A stretch of 64,000 nt of DNA from the NCBI RefSeq assembly GCF_900105115.1, contig NZ_FNRV01000001.1:5707501-5771500 (forward strand), read 5' to 3'. This DNA is from Pseudomonas mohnii. GTDB taxonomy: Bacteria; Pseudomonadota; Gammaproteobacteria; Pseudomonadales; Pseudomonadaceae. Positions 52,572 through 61,289 of the stretch are shown one piece after another (position 1 is the first letter of the stretch; each line of letters opens with the position of its first letter). The notes beneath the pieces are model-generated. The model saw nothing but the letters and a program-made list of their open reading frames with translations, did not search any database and was not told the DNA's origin. The position numbers and the translations under genes are program-made.

Positions 52572-53249
52572 TCACTCCTGAGTCCGGACGAGGTGGGTGT
52601 GCAGGCGGGCGATGGTGCTTTGCAGTTCGTGGGGCTGGTGGGCGAACAGGTCCGGGTGCTCGGGACTCAGGCTTACGTAGTCACGGTTTTCCAGGGCGCG
52701 CCGGCATTCGCCGGTGGTGAGGATTTCCAGGGAGTAGACCCAGTTGGCCATGATCAACAGCGCCGAATAGTGCCCGGCCTCGGTGGTCGTGGTGCACGCA
52801 TCGCTGACCAGGCGAATGTGGTAGCCGAGGGCAAAGGCATCGAACACCGTGGTCAACACGCAGACATCGGTCAGCACGCCGCCGATGATCAGCGTGTCGA
52901 CGTCCAGTGCCTTGAGCCGGGCATCGAGGTCGGTACGGTGGAAAGCGCTGTAGCGGCCTTTATCGACGACGGCTTCATCGGGTCGCGGGGCGAGGCTTTG
53001 GATGATCTCCACTTGCCGCGTGCCGGCGCGATAGCCGCTCGGGCCGCCATCGGCGGCGCGGGGTTCGCCCGGTGGCAGATCACTGCCGTCGGCCTGGTTG
53101 ATATGGCGGGTATAGATAACGGGGACCCGCTGCTGGCGGGCGCTTTGGAGCAGTGTGGCGGTGTTGGCCAGCACCGAATCGAAGTGTTCGAGGACGAAAC
53201 CGTCCTCCTGTTGCATGTCGATGATCAACAGTGCGTTTTTATTGTTCAT
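52572..53249 (-). CDS. Isochorismatase-family cysteine hydrolase
   Basis: A 225-residue hydrolase of the RutB/nicotinamidase/N-carbamoylsarcosine-amidase group. The catalytic triad is visible: Asp11 (IIDMQQ), Lys97 (VDKGRYSAF), Cys130 (GGVLTDVCVL, with the cis-peptide before it). It should cleave an amide or ureido C-N bond. It forms an operon with NCS1 permease A and lies next to a luciferase-like monooxygenase and flavin reductase, the set used for ring opening and hydrolysis in the Rut pathway. ATG 53249 starts MNNKNALL. Confidence 0.9.
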   Translation of the reverse strand: MNNKNALLIIDMQQEDGFVLEHFDSVLANTATLLQSARQQRVPVIYTRHINQADGSDLPPGEPRAADGGPSGYRAGTRQVEIIQSLAPRPDEAVVDKGRYSAFHRTDLDARLKALDVDTLIIGGVLTDVCVLTTVFDAFALGYHIRLVSDACTTTTEAGHYSALLIMANWVYSLEILTTGECRRALENRDYVSLSPEHPDLFAHQPHELQSTIARLHTHLVRTQE

Positions 53250-53382
53250 AGAGCAAACCTGATCATGGGCCGGACGCTGTTGCGTCCAGCCAGCCCGATA
53301 ACCACCGGGCCGAAGCACAATGCACCACAACCGCGAGGCTATCGCCTGACGTCGAGGTACGTGGATTCCTGTTCGGGAGTGC

Positions 53383-53535
53383 TCAGTGAACTATTTGCCA
53401 GAAGCCGTTCTGCTTGGCCGAAACACTGGCGCGCAAACGCTTGAAATGCAGGTGCGAAGCGGTCCATTCACCGCGCAGGTAAGCCCGCGCGGCGCCGGAG
53501 GGAAGGGCGAGTGACTGGAGACGACCATTGAACAT
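53383..53535 (-). CDS. Possible 50-residue small protein
   Basis: A 51-codon frame starts at ATG 53535 and reads MFNGRLQSLALPSGAARAYL, ending KQNGFWQIVH. It is basic, has typical Pseudomonas codon use, and has GGGTC about ten bases upstream. I do not recognise it. It lies upstream of the isochorismatase operon. It may equally be a chance frame. Confidence 0.3.
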   Translation of the reverse strand: MFNGRLQSLALPSGAARAYLRGEWTASHLHFKRLRASVSAKQNGFWQIVH

Positions 53536-53548
53536 GGAAATCGACCCT

Positions 53549-53660
53549 GTAGGAGCGAGCCCGCTCCGGGCGGCGTTCCGACGAAAGACCTGAGAACCCC
53601 GCGGGGTGTCAGGCCCCCAGCGTTATCGTTGACGAACATCGCGAGCAAGCTCGCTCCTAC
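53549..53660. repeat. REPIN (inverted REP pair)
   Basis: REPs at 53549-53570 (slightly diverged) and 53639-53660, inverted, with the common GGTGTCAGG...GCGTTATCGTTGACG centre. Confidence 0.8.
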
Positions 53661-53679
53661 ATAAAGCAACTCAGAGGAC

Positions 53680-54723
53680 TCAGCGGAACGCCGGGACCAC
53701 GTGTTTGATAAACAGCTCCAGGGATTTCTTCTTCTCGGCGTGCGGCAAGCTGTTGTCGCACCAGAAGCTGAACTCGTCGACGCCCAGTTCCTGATAGTAC
53801 TTGATGCGCGGAATGATCTCTTCCGGGGTACCGATCATGGCGGTTTTGTGCAGGCTGTCCAGTTCGAACTCCGGACGGCCGGCGAATTTCTCTTCCGGGC
53901 TTGGCGCCAGGAAGCCGTTGACCGGGGTTTCCTTGTTGCCGAACCAGGCATCGAAAGTGCGATAGAACTTGGCGATCGCCTTGGCCCCGACCTTCCAGCC
54001 TTCGGGATCATCGACTGCGTGAACATGGGTGTGACGCAGCACCATCAGTTGCGGGCGTGGCACGTCCGGGTTGTTGTCCAGCGCGGTCTGGAACTTGTTC
54101 TTCAGGTCCAGTACTTCTTCGTCGCCTTTCATCAACGGCGTCACCATGACGTTGCAGCCATTGGCCACGGCGAAGTTGTGCGAGTCCGGGTCACGGGCGG
54201 CGATCCACATCGGCGGGTTCGGCTTCTGGATTGGCTTGGGCACGCTGGTAGAGGTCGGGAATTTCCAGATGTCGCCGTCATGGGCGTAGTCGCCTTGCCA
54301 CAGGGCACGAACCACCGGAACCATTTCCCGTAGCGCCTGGCCGCCGCTTGAGGCTGGCATGCCACCGGCCATGCGGTCGAATTCAACCTGGTAAGCACCA
54401 CGGGCCAGGCCCACTTCCATGCGCCCGTTGCTGATCACGTCCAGCAATGCGCATTCGCCGGCGACCCGGATCGGGTGCCAGAACGGCGCGATGATGGTGC
54501 CGGCGCCGAGGTGGATGGTGGTGGTCTTGGCCGCCAGGTAGGCCAGCAGCGGCATCGGGCTCGGCGAGATGGTGTATTCCATGGCGTGGTGCTCACCGAT
54601 CCAGACGGTGCTGAAACCACCGGCTTCGGCCATCAAGGTCAGCTCGGTCAAGTCTTCGAACAGCTGGCGATGGCTGATGCTTTCGTCCCAACGTTCCATG
54701 TGTACGAACAGGGAAAATTTCAT
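53680..54723 (-). CDS. Luciferase-like (LLM) flavin-dependent monooxygenase
   Basis: A 347-residue TIM-barrel enzyme of the bacterial-luciferase-like class, which uses reduced FMN from a separate reductase. Landmarks: STVWIGEHHAMEYTISPSP near 35-55, LGAGTIIAPFWHPIRVAGE, GRMEVGLARGAYQVEFDRM and IGTPEEIIPRIKYYQELGVDEF. Close relatives include RutA-type and alkanal-type oxygenases; the substrate is open. ATG 54723 has GAGGTAA upstream. The flavin reductase at 55527 is the likely partner. An operator-like GGTATACC site is 130-150 bases upstream. Confidence 0.9.
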   Translation of the reverse strand: MKFSLFVHMERWDESISHRQLFEDLTELTLMAEAGGFSTVWIGEHHAMEYTISPSPMPLLAYLAAKTTTIHLGAGTIIAPFWHPIRVAGECALLDVISNGRMEVGLARGAYQVEFDRMAGGMPASSGGQALREMVPVVRALWQGDYAHDGDIWKFPTSTSVPKPIQKPNPPMWIAARDPDSHNFAVANGCNVMVTPLMKGDEEVLDLKNKFQTALDNNPDVPRPQLMVLRHTHVHAVDDPEGWKVGAKAIAKFYRTFDAWFGNKETPVNGFLAPSPEEKFAGRPEFELDSLHKTAMIGTPEEIIPRIKYYQELGVDEFSFWCDNSLPHAEKKKSLELFIKHVVPAFR

Positions 54724-54852
54724 GACGCTTACCTCGGATCTTTTGTTGTCGGCCTGTCGACTGCGGGCCTGTTGCCTGGAATGAGCGCAGGGCTCCCCGG
54801 TGTTCTCGCCAGTGTAAAGCGCGTTCCTGAGTACGGCTGTTCGGCTGATTGA

Positions 54853-54873
54853 TTATTGGTATACCATAATACG
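54853..54873. promoter_or_regulatory. Operator O1 (GGTATACCATAATAC) upstream of the monooxygenase gene
   Basis: ATTATTGGTATACCATAATA plus C: a palindromic GGTATACC core with A/T-rich flanks. The same sequence recurs at 56061, 56236, 62471 and 63762, always in promoter regions of this gene cluster. Shape fits a dimeric regulator such as a GntR protein (inference). Confidence 0.7.
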
Positions 54874-54975
54874 GAATATCTGCAAAATATTTCTCTTAGA
54901 CGGTCACTTACCAAGAGTCACTCGGCTTATGCCTATCTGTCCCTGGGCACGCAGGAGGGCGGTTATGTATTCCGG

Positions 54976-55513
54976 CGCGGACAACACGGGCATTCAGACG
55001 GTCGGCGTTATCGTTGACGTCCATCGCGGGCAAGCCCGCTCCCACAAGGATTTGCGTGGAACCCAAAACCGTAGGAGCGAGCCCGCTCGCGAAAAACGCG
55101 CGGACAACGCAGTCATTCAGACAGCCAGCGTTATCGTTGACGTCCATCGCGAGCAGGCTCGCTCCTACAGGGATTTGCGTAGATCTGTAGGAGCGAGCCT
55201 GCTCGCGAAAAACGTGCGGGCACCACGGGCATTCAGACGACCCGCGTTATCGTTGACGTCCATTGCGAGCAGGCTCGCTCCTACATGGATTTGCGTAGAT
55301 CTGTAGGAGCGAGCCCGCTCGCGAAAAACGCGCGGGCAACACGGGCATTCAGACGACCCGCGTTATCGTTAACGCCCATCGCGAGCAGGCTCGCTCCTAC
55401 AGGGATTTGCGTAGATCTGTAGGAGCGAGCCCGCTCGCGAAAAACGCGCGGACAACACGGGCATTCAGACGACCCGCGTTGTTGACGCCCATCGCGAGCA
55501 GGCTCGCTCCTAC
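54976..55513. repeat. Tandem array of four and a half REPIN units
   Basis: Full units start at about 55071, 55187, 55303 and 55419 (period 116); a partial unit begins near 54976. The unit is the same REPIN as in the array at 41680-42478, with the shared GGGCATTCAGACGACCC and GCGTTATCGTTGACG centre. The array separates the monooxygenase promoter from the flavin reductase gene. Confidence 0.95.
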
Positions 55514-55526
55514 ATGGATTGTGGAA

Positions 55527-56012
55527 TCAGGCGAGAACGGGCAGGGCGCCCATCTTGCCGTGGCAATACACCAGTGGTCCGGCATTCTGCCGGGGCACGA
55601 TCAGGTTCTTCACCGCGCCGACCATGATCGCGTGGTCGCCCCCTTCATATTCGCGCCACAGTTCGCATTCGATGACCGCCGTGGCGTTGGCCAGGATCGG
55701 ATTGCCCAGCTCGCTCAATGTCCACTCGATGCCTTGTGCCTTGTCTTTGCCCTTGCGCGCGAAGGCATAGGCTTCGCTTTGCTGACCGCCGGAAAGCACA
55801 TGAATGGCAAAGCGTTTGTTCTTGATCAGAACCGGGTAGGAGTCGGAGCTGTAGTTGGGGCAGAACAGCACCAGGGCCGGATCCATGGACAGCGAACTGA
55901 ACGCACTGGCTGTCAGGCCGACGATTTGCCCGTCGTCATCGAGCGTGGTGATCACGGTTACGCCGGACGGGAACGAGCCCATGACTTGTTTGTAGATGGC
56001 GGCATCGATCAT
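55527..56012 (-). CDS. Flavin reductase (HpaC/RutF-like)
   Basis: A 161-residue NAD(P)H:flavin reductase of the flavin_reduct family. Landmarks: MGSFPSGVTVITT, GLTASAFSSLSMDPALVLFC (flavin-binding loop) and GDHAIMVGAVKNL near the C terminus. It should supply reduced FMN to the luciferase-like monooxygenase. ATG 56012 has GAGGAC upstream. Operator O2 lies about 50 bases upstream of the start. Confidence 0.9.
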   Translation of the reverse strand: MIDAAIYKQVMGSFPSGVTVITTLDDDGQIVGLTASAFSSLSMDPALVLFCPNYSSDSYPVLIKNKRFAIHVLSGGQQSEAYAFARKGKDKAQGIEWTLSELGNPILANATAVIECELWREYEGGDHAIMVGAVKNLIVPRQNAGPLVYCHGKMGALPVLA

Positions 56013-56060
56013 TGGACTGTCCTCGGGTGTGGTGCATGGTTTTTATGAGTTTGTAGGTCT

Positions 56061-56080
56061 GATGGTATACCGTAATACAT
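56061..56080. promoter_or_regulatory. Operator O2 upstream of the flavin reductase gene
   Basis: GATGGTATACCGTAATACAT contains the GGTATACC core of O1 with one change in the right flank. It is close enough to the reductase start to overlap its promoter. Confidence 0.65.
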
Positions 56081-56233
56081 CGTTTGCAAGGGCTTTTTCT
56101 ACCGGCCGATAAACGTACACCTCCGGTCTTGAGGTCAATAAATACAGGGCTTTCAGCTAGGCAGAGGGTGGGGGTTTGCGGCAGGATTGCAGATCAGATG
56201 GGATTGCAAAGACCGGATCAGTCTTGTGAAAAA

Positions 56234-56254
56234 GTTGGAATACCATAATATGGT
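56234..56254. promoter_or_regulatory. Operator O3 upstream of NCS1 permease B
   Basis: GTTGGAATACCATAATATGG is the same element with GGAATACC in place of GGTATACC. It is the near-exact mirror of O4 (62471). It lies about 80 bases before the permease start, in the gap shared with the divergent flavin reductase gene. Confidence 0.65.
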
Positions 56255-56329
56255 GTTCATCTGAGGGGCGACCAGAGAGTCCCCCCGGTTTGGCTTCATA
56301 CAAAGATAAGAACAGACAAACTCGAGTTC

Positions 56330-57742
56330 ATGCATATGTCCCAGATGTCCCGGCAAGACCCGTTGATCGAGAATCACACGGTCGACTACGTTCCACTCGC
56401 AGAGCGCCACGGGAAGGCCCGCGATCTGTTCACCCTATGGTTCAGCACCAACATTGCGCCACTGCCTATCGTCACCGGTGCCATGGTGGTTCAAGTGTTC
56501 CATCTCAATTTGTTCTGGGGGCTGTTGGCGATTGCCCTGGGACACATGGTCGGCGGGCTGGTGATTGCCCTGGCATCGGCCCAGGGCCCGCGCATGGGCA
56601 TTCCGCAAATGGTGCAGAGCCGGGGTCAGTTCGGTCGCTATGGCGCGCTGCTGATCGTGTTCTTTGCCGCCCTGATTTACGTCGGTTTTTTCATTTCCAA
56701 CATCGTGTTGGCCGGCAAATCGATCGTCGGCATCGTGCCTTCGGTCCCGGTGCCTGCCAGTATCCTGATCGGTGCCCTCAGCGCGACCGCCATCGGGGTG
56801 ATCGGTTACCGCTTCATCCATACCCTCAATCGTATTGGTACCTGGGTGATGGGCAGCGCGCTGCTCGCCGGTTTCCTCTACATCTTCGCCCATGACTTGC
56901 CGGCGGACTTCTTCACCCGTGGCGGTTTCAACCTGTCCGGCTGGTTGGCCACCGTGTCCCTGGGCATCATCTGGCAGATCAGCTTTTCGCCTTACGTGTC
57001 GGACTACTCGCGCTACCTGCCGGCGGATATCGGCATCACTCGCCCGTTCTTCGCCACTTACCTGGGCGCGACGCTGGGCACGATCCTCTCGTTCACTTTC
57101 GGCGCGGTGGCGGTCCTGGCGACCCCGGAAGGCACTGAAGCGATGGCTGCGGTCAAGCAATCGACCGGTTGGCTGGGGCCGATTCTGATGGTGCTGTTCC
57201 TGCTCAACATCATCAGTCACAACGCCTTGAATCTGTATGGCGCGGTGCTGTCGATCATCACCTCGATCCAGACCTTCGCCAGTCAGTGGACGCCGAGCAT
57301 CAAGGTGCGCGTGGTGTTGTCGAGCGTGGTGCTGGCGGGGTGCTGCGTGGTCGCGCTCGGCGCTTCGGCGGACTTCATCTCACAGTTCATCGGGCTGATC
57401 CTGGCGCTGCTGTTAGTGCTGGTGCCGTGGGCTTCGATCAACCTGATCGATTTCTATGTGATCAAGCGTGGGTGCTACGACATTGCCTCGATCTTCCGTG
57501 CGGATGGCGGGATCTATGGGCGGTTCAATCTGCATGCGATCGTGGCGTATTTCATCGGGATCATCGTGCAGTTGCCGTTCGCCAATACATCGCTGTATGT
57601 CGGGCCTTATGCCAATCTGGTTGAGGGCGCGGATCTGTCGTGGCTGGTGGGGTTGGTGGTGACGTGTCCGCTGTATTACTGCCTGGCAACTCGTGGGCAG
57701 GCTCGGTTGAGCCGGGTTGCGGGGCTTGGTTTTACTGATTGA
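56330..57742 (+). CDS. NCS1-family nucleobase/vitamin permease B
   Basis: A 470-residue 12-helix symporter of the purine-cytosine permease branch: LAERHGKARDLFTLWFSTNIAPLPIVTGAM, then ASAQGPRMGIPQMVQSRGQFGRYGALL, and SFSPYVSDYSRYLP, the same landmarks as permease A. Two NCS1 proteins in one cluster may handle related substrates, or substrate and product. The start is ATG 56330 or 56336 (no clear ribosome site). A strong terminator follows. Confidence 0.9.
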   Translation: MHMSQMSRQDPLIENHTVDYVPLAERHGKARDLFTLWFSTNIAPLPIVTGAMVVQVFHLNLFWGLLAIALGHMVGGLVIALASAQGPRMGIPQMVQSRGQFGRYGALLIVFFAALIYVGFFISNIVLAGKSIVGIVPSVPVPASILIGALSATAIGVIGYRFIHTLNRIGTWVMGSALLAGFLYIFAHDLPADFFTRGGFNLSGWLATVSLGIIWQISFSPYVSDYSRYLPADIGITRPFFATYLGATLGTILSFTFGAVAVLATPEGTEAMAAVKQSTGWLGPILMVLFLLNIISHNALNLYGAVLSIITSIQTFASQWTPSIKVRVVLSSVVLAGCCVVALGASADFISQFIGLILALLLVLVPWASINLIDFYVIKRGCYDIASIFRADGGIYGRFNLHAIVAYFIGIIVQLPFANTSLYVGPYANLVEGADLSWLVGLVVTCPLYYCLATRGQARLSRVAGLGFTD

Positions 57743-57762
57743 TATTGGGTGATGTTTGTCTG

Positions 57763-57792
57763 GAATGCCCGGCTTTTGGCCGGGCATTTTTG
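57763..57792 (+). terminator. Rho-independent terminator of NCS1 permease B
   Basis: AATGCCCGGC pairs with GCCGGGCATT around TTTTG, followed by TTTTG; 20 bases behind the stop. Confidence 0.85.
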
Positions 57793-57912
57793 TTCTGGTG
57801 ATTCGTGAATACAGGCAGCCTGGTGCCGACCTGTTGTTTGTTTTCGGAGTACCTACCCATTCCTGCGGTAACGGCCACTTTTGGTTTTGCCCTGATGGCG
57901 AGTCTCTTTTTC

Positions 57913-58134
57913 AAAAGCCAAAGCGAGGCGGCCTGACAGCGGACCTGATTACAGGTCTGTCTGCGATCCCCTTGTGGGAGCCAGCCTGCTGGCGATGAAC
58001 GCCCGGATAACGCGATCCTTCAGACAGGGCGCGTTATCGTTGACGTCCATCGCCAGCAGGCTGGCTCCCACAGGGGATTGGCGGTGTCCGCGAAAATCAG
58101 GTCGGCTGTCAGGCCGCCTCGCGTTGCTCTGGCT
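57913..58134. repeat. Nested inverted repeat: outer arms around a REPIN
   Basis: Outer arms (57913-57950 and 58094-58134) share AGCGAGGCGGCCTGACAG and GACCTGATT in inverted order. Inside is a REP pair of a slightly different type (57974-57995 and 58050-58071, core GGAGCCAGCCTGCTGGCGA). The layers share one centre, so they probably moved or expanded as a unit. Confidence 0.75.
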
Positions 58135-58368
58135 ATTGATGATCTTGCCCCATCGCGGCGGGCCCAGCGAACGCCAGGGTTTGATTACTTGGCCCCGGGT
58201 GGCGTTGCGCTTTTCAAAGTGACCCGCTGTAAGAGCGGAACCCCAAGTGGCCGTTACCGAAGGAATGGACAGGTACACTCACTGAAAAAAAAGGTCACCA
58301 CAACCCGACGTTGTGATGACCCGAGGGTGACACTCTATTACCGGTCCACTGGCATGGACCTCAAAACA
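58135..58368. repeat. Dispersed intergenic sequence common in fluorescens-group genomes
   Basis: Includes AAGTGACCCGCTGTAAGAGC and GGCCGTTACCG, a sequence I recall from many intergenic regions of related Pseudomonas. No gene. A stem (CACAACCCGACGTTGTG, 58300-58316) lies within. It is downstream of the ABC operon and may contain its 3' end. Confidence 0.4.
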
Positions 58369-59523
58369 TCAATGGGCCCCAGCCGCCTTGTTCAGGTCGC
58401 TCTCAGCCCATTCGGTATAGACACAAGCATCCGCCGTCGCCCAGCGCACGCGCACCGGATCGCCCGCCTTCATGGGCATGCCGGCGGCAGACAACGCCTT
58501 GACGGTCATCGAGGTGCCACCCGAGGTCACCACACTGCAGGTCTGGCTTTCGCCCAGGAACAACACTTCCACGACCTTGGCCGAGACTTCATTCCAGCCG
58601 GCGGCCAGTGGCTCCCGGGCTGCTTGCTCAACGCTCAAGGCCAATGCTTTTTCCGGACGCACCATCAGCAGCACATCCTGATGGGTTTGCAGCCCGGCGG
58701 TCAGGCGGATCGACAGCGACTGCCCTTCAAACGAAGCCGCCGCATTGCCCTGGGCCTTGAGTTTGAGGAAGTTCGAGTTGCCGAGGAACGAGGCGACGAA
58801 GGCATTCGGCGGGTTCTGGTACAGGTCATAGCCGCTGCCCAGGCCAACGATCTTGCCGTGGCTGAAGATCGCGATGCGCTGGGACAGGCGCATGGCTTCT
58901 TCCTGGTCGTGGGTCACGTAGACGATGGTGATGCCCAGGCGCCGATGCAGCTGGCGCAGTTCATCCTGCAAATCTTCACGCAGTTTTTTGTCCAGTGCGC
59001 CGAGGGGTTCGTCCATCAGCAGGATGCGTGGCTCGTAGACCAGTGCCCGGGCGATGGCGACCCGTTGCTGCTGGCCGCCGGACAGTTGCGAAGGGCGGCG
59101 ATGGGCAAACTGCTCGAGCTGCACCAGCTTGAGCATGGCATCGACCCGGCGTTCACGTTCGGCCGCGGACAGTTTGCGAATCGTCAGCGGGAAGGCAATG
59201 TTGTCGCGCACCGACAGATGCGGGAACAGCGAGTAGCGCTGGAACACCATGCCAATATCGCGTTTGTGCGGCGGTACATTGACCAGCGACTGACCATTGA
59301 CCAGGATCTCGCCGCTGCTCGGCGTTTCGAAGCCGGCGAGCATCGACAGGGTGGTGCTTTTGCCGGAGCCGCTGGAGCCGAGGAAGGTCAGGAACTCACC
59401 GTCCTTGATGTCCAGCGAGATGTTGTCCACGGCGGCGAAGTCGCCGTAGTACTTGTTCAGGTTGCGCAGGCTGACCAGCGGCTGGTCGTTTTGCTGGGCG
59501 CTATCTTTGATCACTGCACTCAT
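58369..59523 (-). CDS. PotA-like ABC transporter ATP-binding protein
   Basis: A 384-residue ATPase of the spermidine/Fe3+/2-aminoethylphosphonate class. Walker A GSSGSGKST (49-57), signature LSGGQQQR, Walker B LLMDEPLGALDKKLR, switch His in VTHDQEEAMRLS, then a C-terminal TOBE domain (about 290-380). AGGAGAACGAC precedes ATG 59523. It is last in the operon binding protein - permease - permease - ATPase. Its C terminus is complete. Confidence 0.92.
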   Translation of the reverse strand: MSAVIKDSAQQNDQPLVSLRNLNKYYGDFAAVDNISLDIKDGEFLTFLGSSGSGKSTTLSMLAGFETPSSGEILVNGQSLVNVPPHKRDIGMVFQRYSLFPHLSVRDNIAFPLTIRKLSAAERERRVDAMLKLVQLEQFAHRRPSQLSGGQQQRVAIARALVYEPRILLMDEPLGALDKKLREDLQDELRQLHRRLGITIVYVTHDQEEAMRLSQRIAIFSHGKIVGLGSGYDLYQNPPNAFVASFLGNSNFLKLKAQGNAAASFEGQSLSIRLTAGLQTHQDVLLMVRPEKALALSVEQAAREPLAAGWNEVSAKVVEVLFLGESQTCSVVTSGGTSMTVKALSAAGMPMKAGDPVRVRWATADACVYTEWAESDLNKAAGAH

Positions 59524-59540
59524 GTCGTTCTCCTGCGCGC

Positions 59541-60350
59541 TCAGGCGCTGATTTCGTTGCGCCGGCGCAGTGCGGCGGCGATCACCATGACCAATACCGA
59601 GAGGCCGATCAGCAGCGTCGAGGCGACGGCGATCACGGGCGTCAGGTCCTGGCGCAGGGTGGTCCACATTTTCACGGGGAGGGTTTGCAGGGTCGGGCTG
59701 GCCATCATCACGCTCAACACCACTTCATCCCACGAGACGAGGAAGGCGAAGAGGGCGCCGGCCACCATGCCGGGACGAATCGCCGGGAAGGTGACCTTGA
59801 ACACTGCTTGCAGGCGCGAGGCACCGCAGATCACCGCGGCATCCTCGATCGACTGGTCGAACAGCTTCAGCGAGTTGATGATCGAGATGATGGTGAACGG
59901 CAACGCGACGATCACATGGCTGACCACGAACGCGAACATCGTCCCGGTGTAGCCCAGTTTCAGGAACAGCGCGTACACCGCCACGGCGATGATCACCAGC
60001 GGCACGATCATTGGCAGGGTGAACAGGCCGTAGAGCATTTCCCGGCCAGGAAAGCGGCCGCGCACCAGGGCGAACGCGGTTGGCAAACCCAGGGCCACGG
60101 CGAAGAACGTGGTCAGCACCGCGACCTTGAGGCTGGCCATGGCCGCGTTCATCCAGTCGGCGTTGGAGAAGAACTGGACGTACCATTTCAGCGTCCAGCC
60201 CGGTGGCGGGAACACCAGCCATTGCGACGATCCGAACGACAGCAGCACGATGAACACGATCGGCAGCAACAGGAACAGACCGATCAGCCCGGTGGTGGCG
60301 TACAGGCCGAAGCGCATCCGGCGGCTCATGGCATTGGGGGTCAGGAGCAT
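59541..60350 (-). CDS. PotC-like ABC transporter permease
   Basis: A 269-residue inner-membrane permease with six helices and the EAA loop SIEDAAVICGASRLQAVFKVTFPAIRPG. It follows PotC/PhnV-type permeases and pairs with the permease encoded upstream. ATG 60350 starts MLLTPNAMSRR; a start at the inner ATG (MSRR) is possible. Gap to the ATPase is 17 bases. Confidence 0.9.
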   Translation of the reverse strand: MLLTPNAMSRRMRFGLYATTGLIGLFLLLPIVFIVLLSFGSSQWLVFPPPGWTLKWYVQFFSNADWMNAAMASLKVAVLTTFFAVALGLPTAFALVRGRFPGREMLYGLFTLPMIVPLVIIAVAVYALFLKLGYTGTMFAFVVSHVIVALPFTIISIINSLKLFDQSIEDAAVICGASRLQAVFKVTFPAIRPGMVAGALFAFLVSWDEVVLSVMMASPTLQTLPVKMWTTLRQDLTPVIAVASTLLIGLSVLVMVIAAALRRRNEISA

Positions 60351-60356
60351 GACGGC

Positions 60357-61289
60357 TTACCTCGCGTTACTGGCGCCAACCGGGGATTCCGGCTGAAGCT
60401 TCAGGTAGAAGTAGAACAGCACCAGCGTAATCACGATCAGCAACGCGGCGCCGGCGCTCGCCAGGCCCCAGTTGAGGAACGACTGCACCTGCTGAATGAT
60501 GAACTCGGGCAGCATCATGTTCTGCGCACCGCCCAACAGGGCCGGGGTGACGTAGTAACCCAGCGACATCACGAACACCATCAGGCCCCCGGAGAACAGG
60601 CCCGGCCGGCACAGCGGCAGGAACACCCGGAAGAAGTTGGTCCACGGGCTGGCACCGCAGATCGAACCGGCCTGCAGGATCATTGGGTCGATCGCCTGCA
60701 TGGTCGCCTGCAGCGGCAGCACGATGAACGGGATCATGATGTAGCTCATGCCGATCACCACGCCGGTCAGGTTGTGCACCATTTCCAGGGGCTGGTCGAT
60801 GATGCCCATGGCCATCAGCGCCTTGTTGATCACCCCGGAAGCTTGCAGCAGCACCAGCCAGGAGTAGGTGCGGGCGAGGAGGCTGGTCCACATCGACAGC
60901 AGCACGATGTTGAGAATCCAGCGACCCCAGCCGCGCGGTACCAGGGTGATCGCCCAGGCCAGCGGGAAGCCCAGCAACAGGCTGAACAGCGTGACCAGGC
61001 CGGCCACCGAGAAGGTGTTGAGCAACACCCGGGCGTACGCCGAGTTGGCGAACAACTGTTCGTAATTGCCCAGGCCCGGCACCGGTTCAAGCACCCCGCG
61101 CAACAGCAGGCCAATCAACGGCGCGAGAAAGAACAGGCCAAGGAACAACAGCGCGGGGATCAGGTTGCTTGCACCACGCCAGCGCTGCGCCAGGGTCGGG
61201 GATTGCGTCATCGCAGCGGCCTTGCCGGCAGCGCCGGAGGCGCTCCCGACGGGCGTGGATGGACGGGACGCGGTTACCGTCATTTTCAT
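60357..61289 (-). CDS. PotB-like ABC transporter permease
   Basis: A 310-residue inner-membrane permease with six helices after a Ser/Ala-rich N-terminal tail (about 1-35). EAA loop: MILQAGSICGASPWTNFFRVFLPLCRPG. ATG 61289 overlaps the stop of the binding-protein gene (61286), so translation may be coupled. The cluster order is that of Pot/Phn-type importers. Confidence 0.9.
   Translation of the reverse strand: MKMTVTASRPSTPVGSASGAAGKAAAMTQSPTLAQRWRGASNLIPALLFLGLFFLAPLIGLLLRGVLEPVPGLGNYEQLFANSAYARVLLNTFSVAGLVTLFSLLLGFPLAWAITLVPRGWGRWILNIVLLSMWTSLLARTYSWLVLLQASGVINKALMAMGIIDQPLEMVHNLTGVVIGMSYIMIPFIVLPLQATMQAIDPMILQAGSICGASPWTNFFRVFLPLCRPGLFSGGLMVFVMSLGYYVTPALLGGAQNMMLPEFIIQQVQSFLNWGLASAGAALLIVITLVLFYFYLKLQPESPVGASNAR

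Noticed and set aside
54929..55306. Possible CRISPR-like array in the second REPIN cluster
   Set aside because: Same reason: conserved centres, inverted REP structure, no cas genes.
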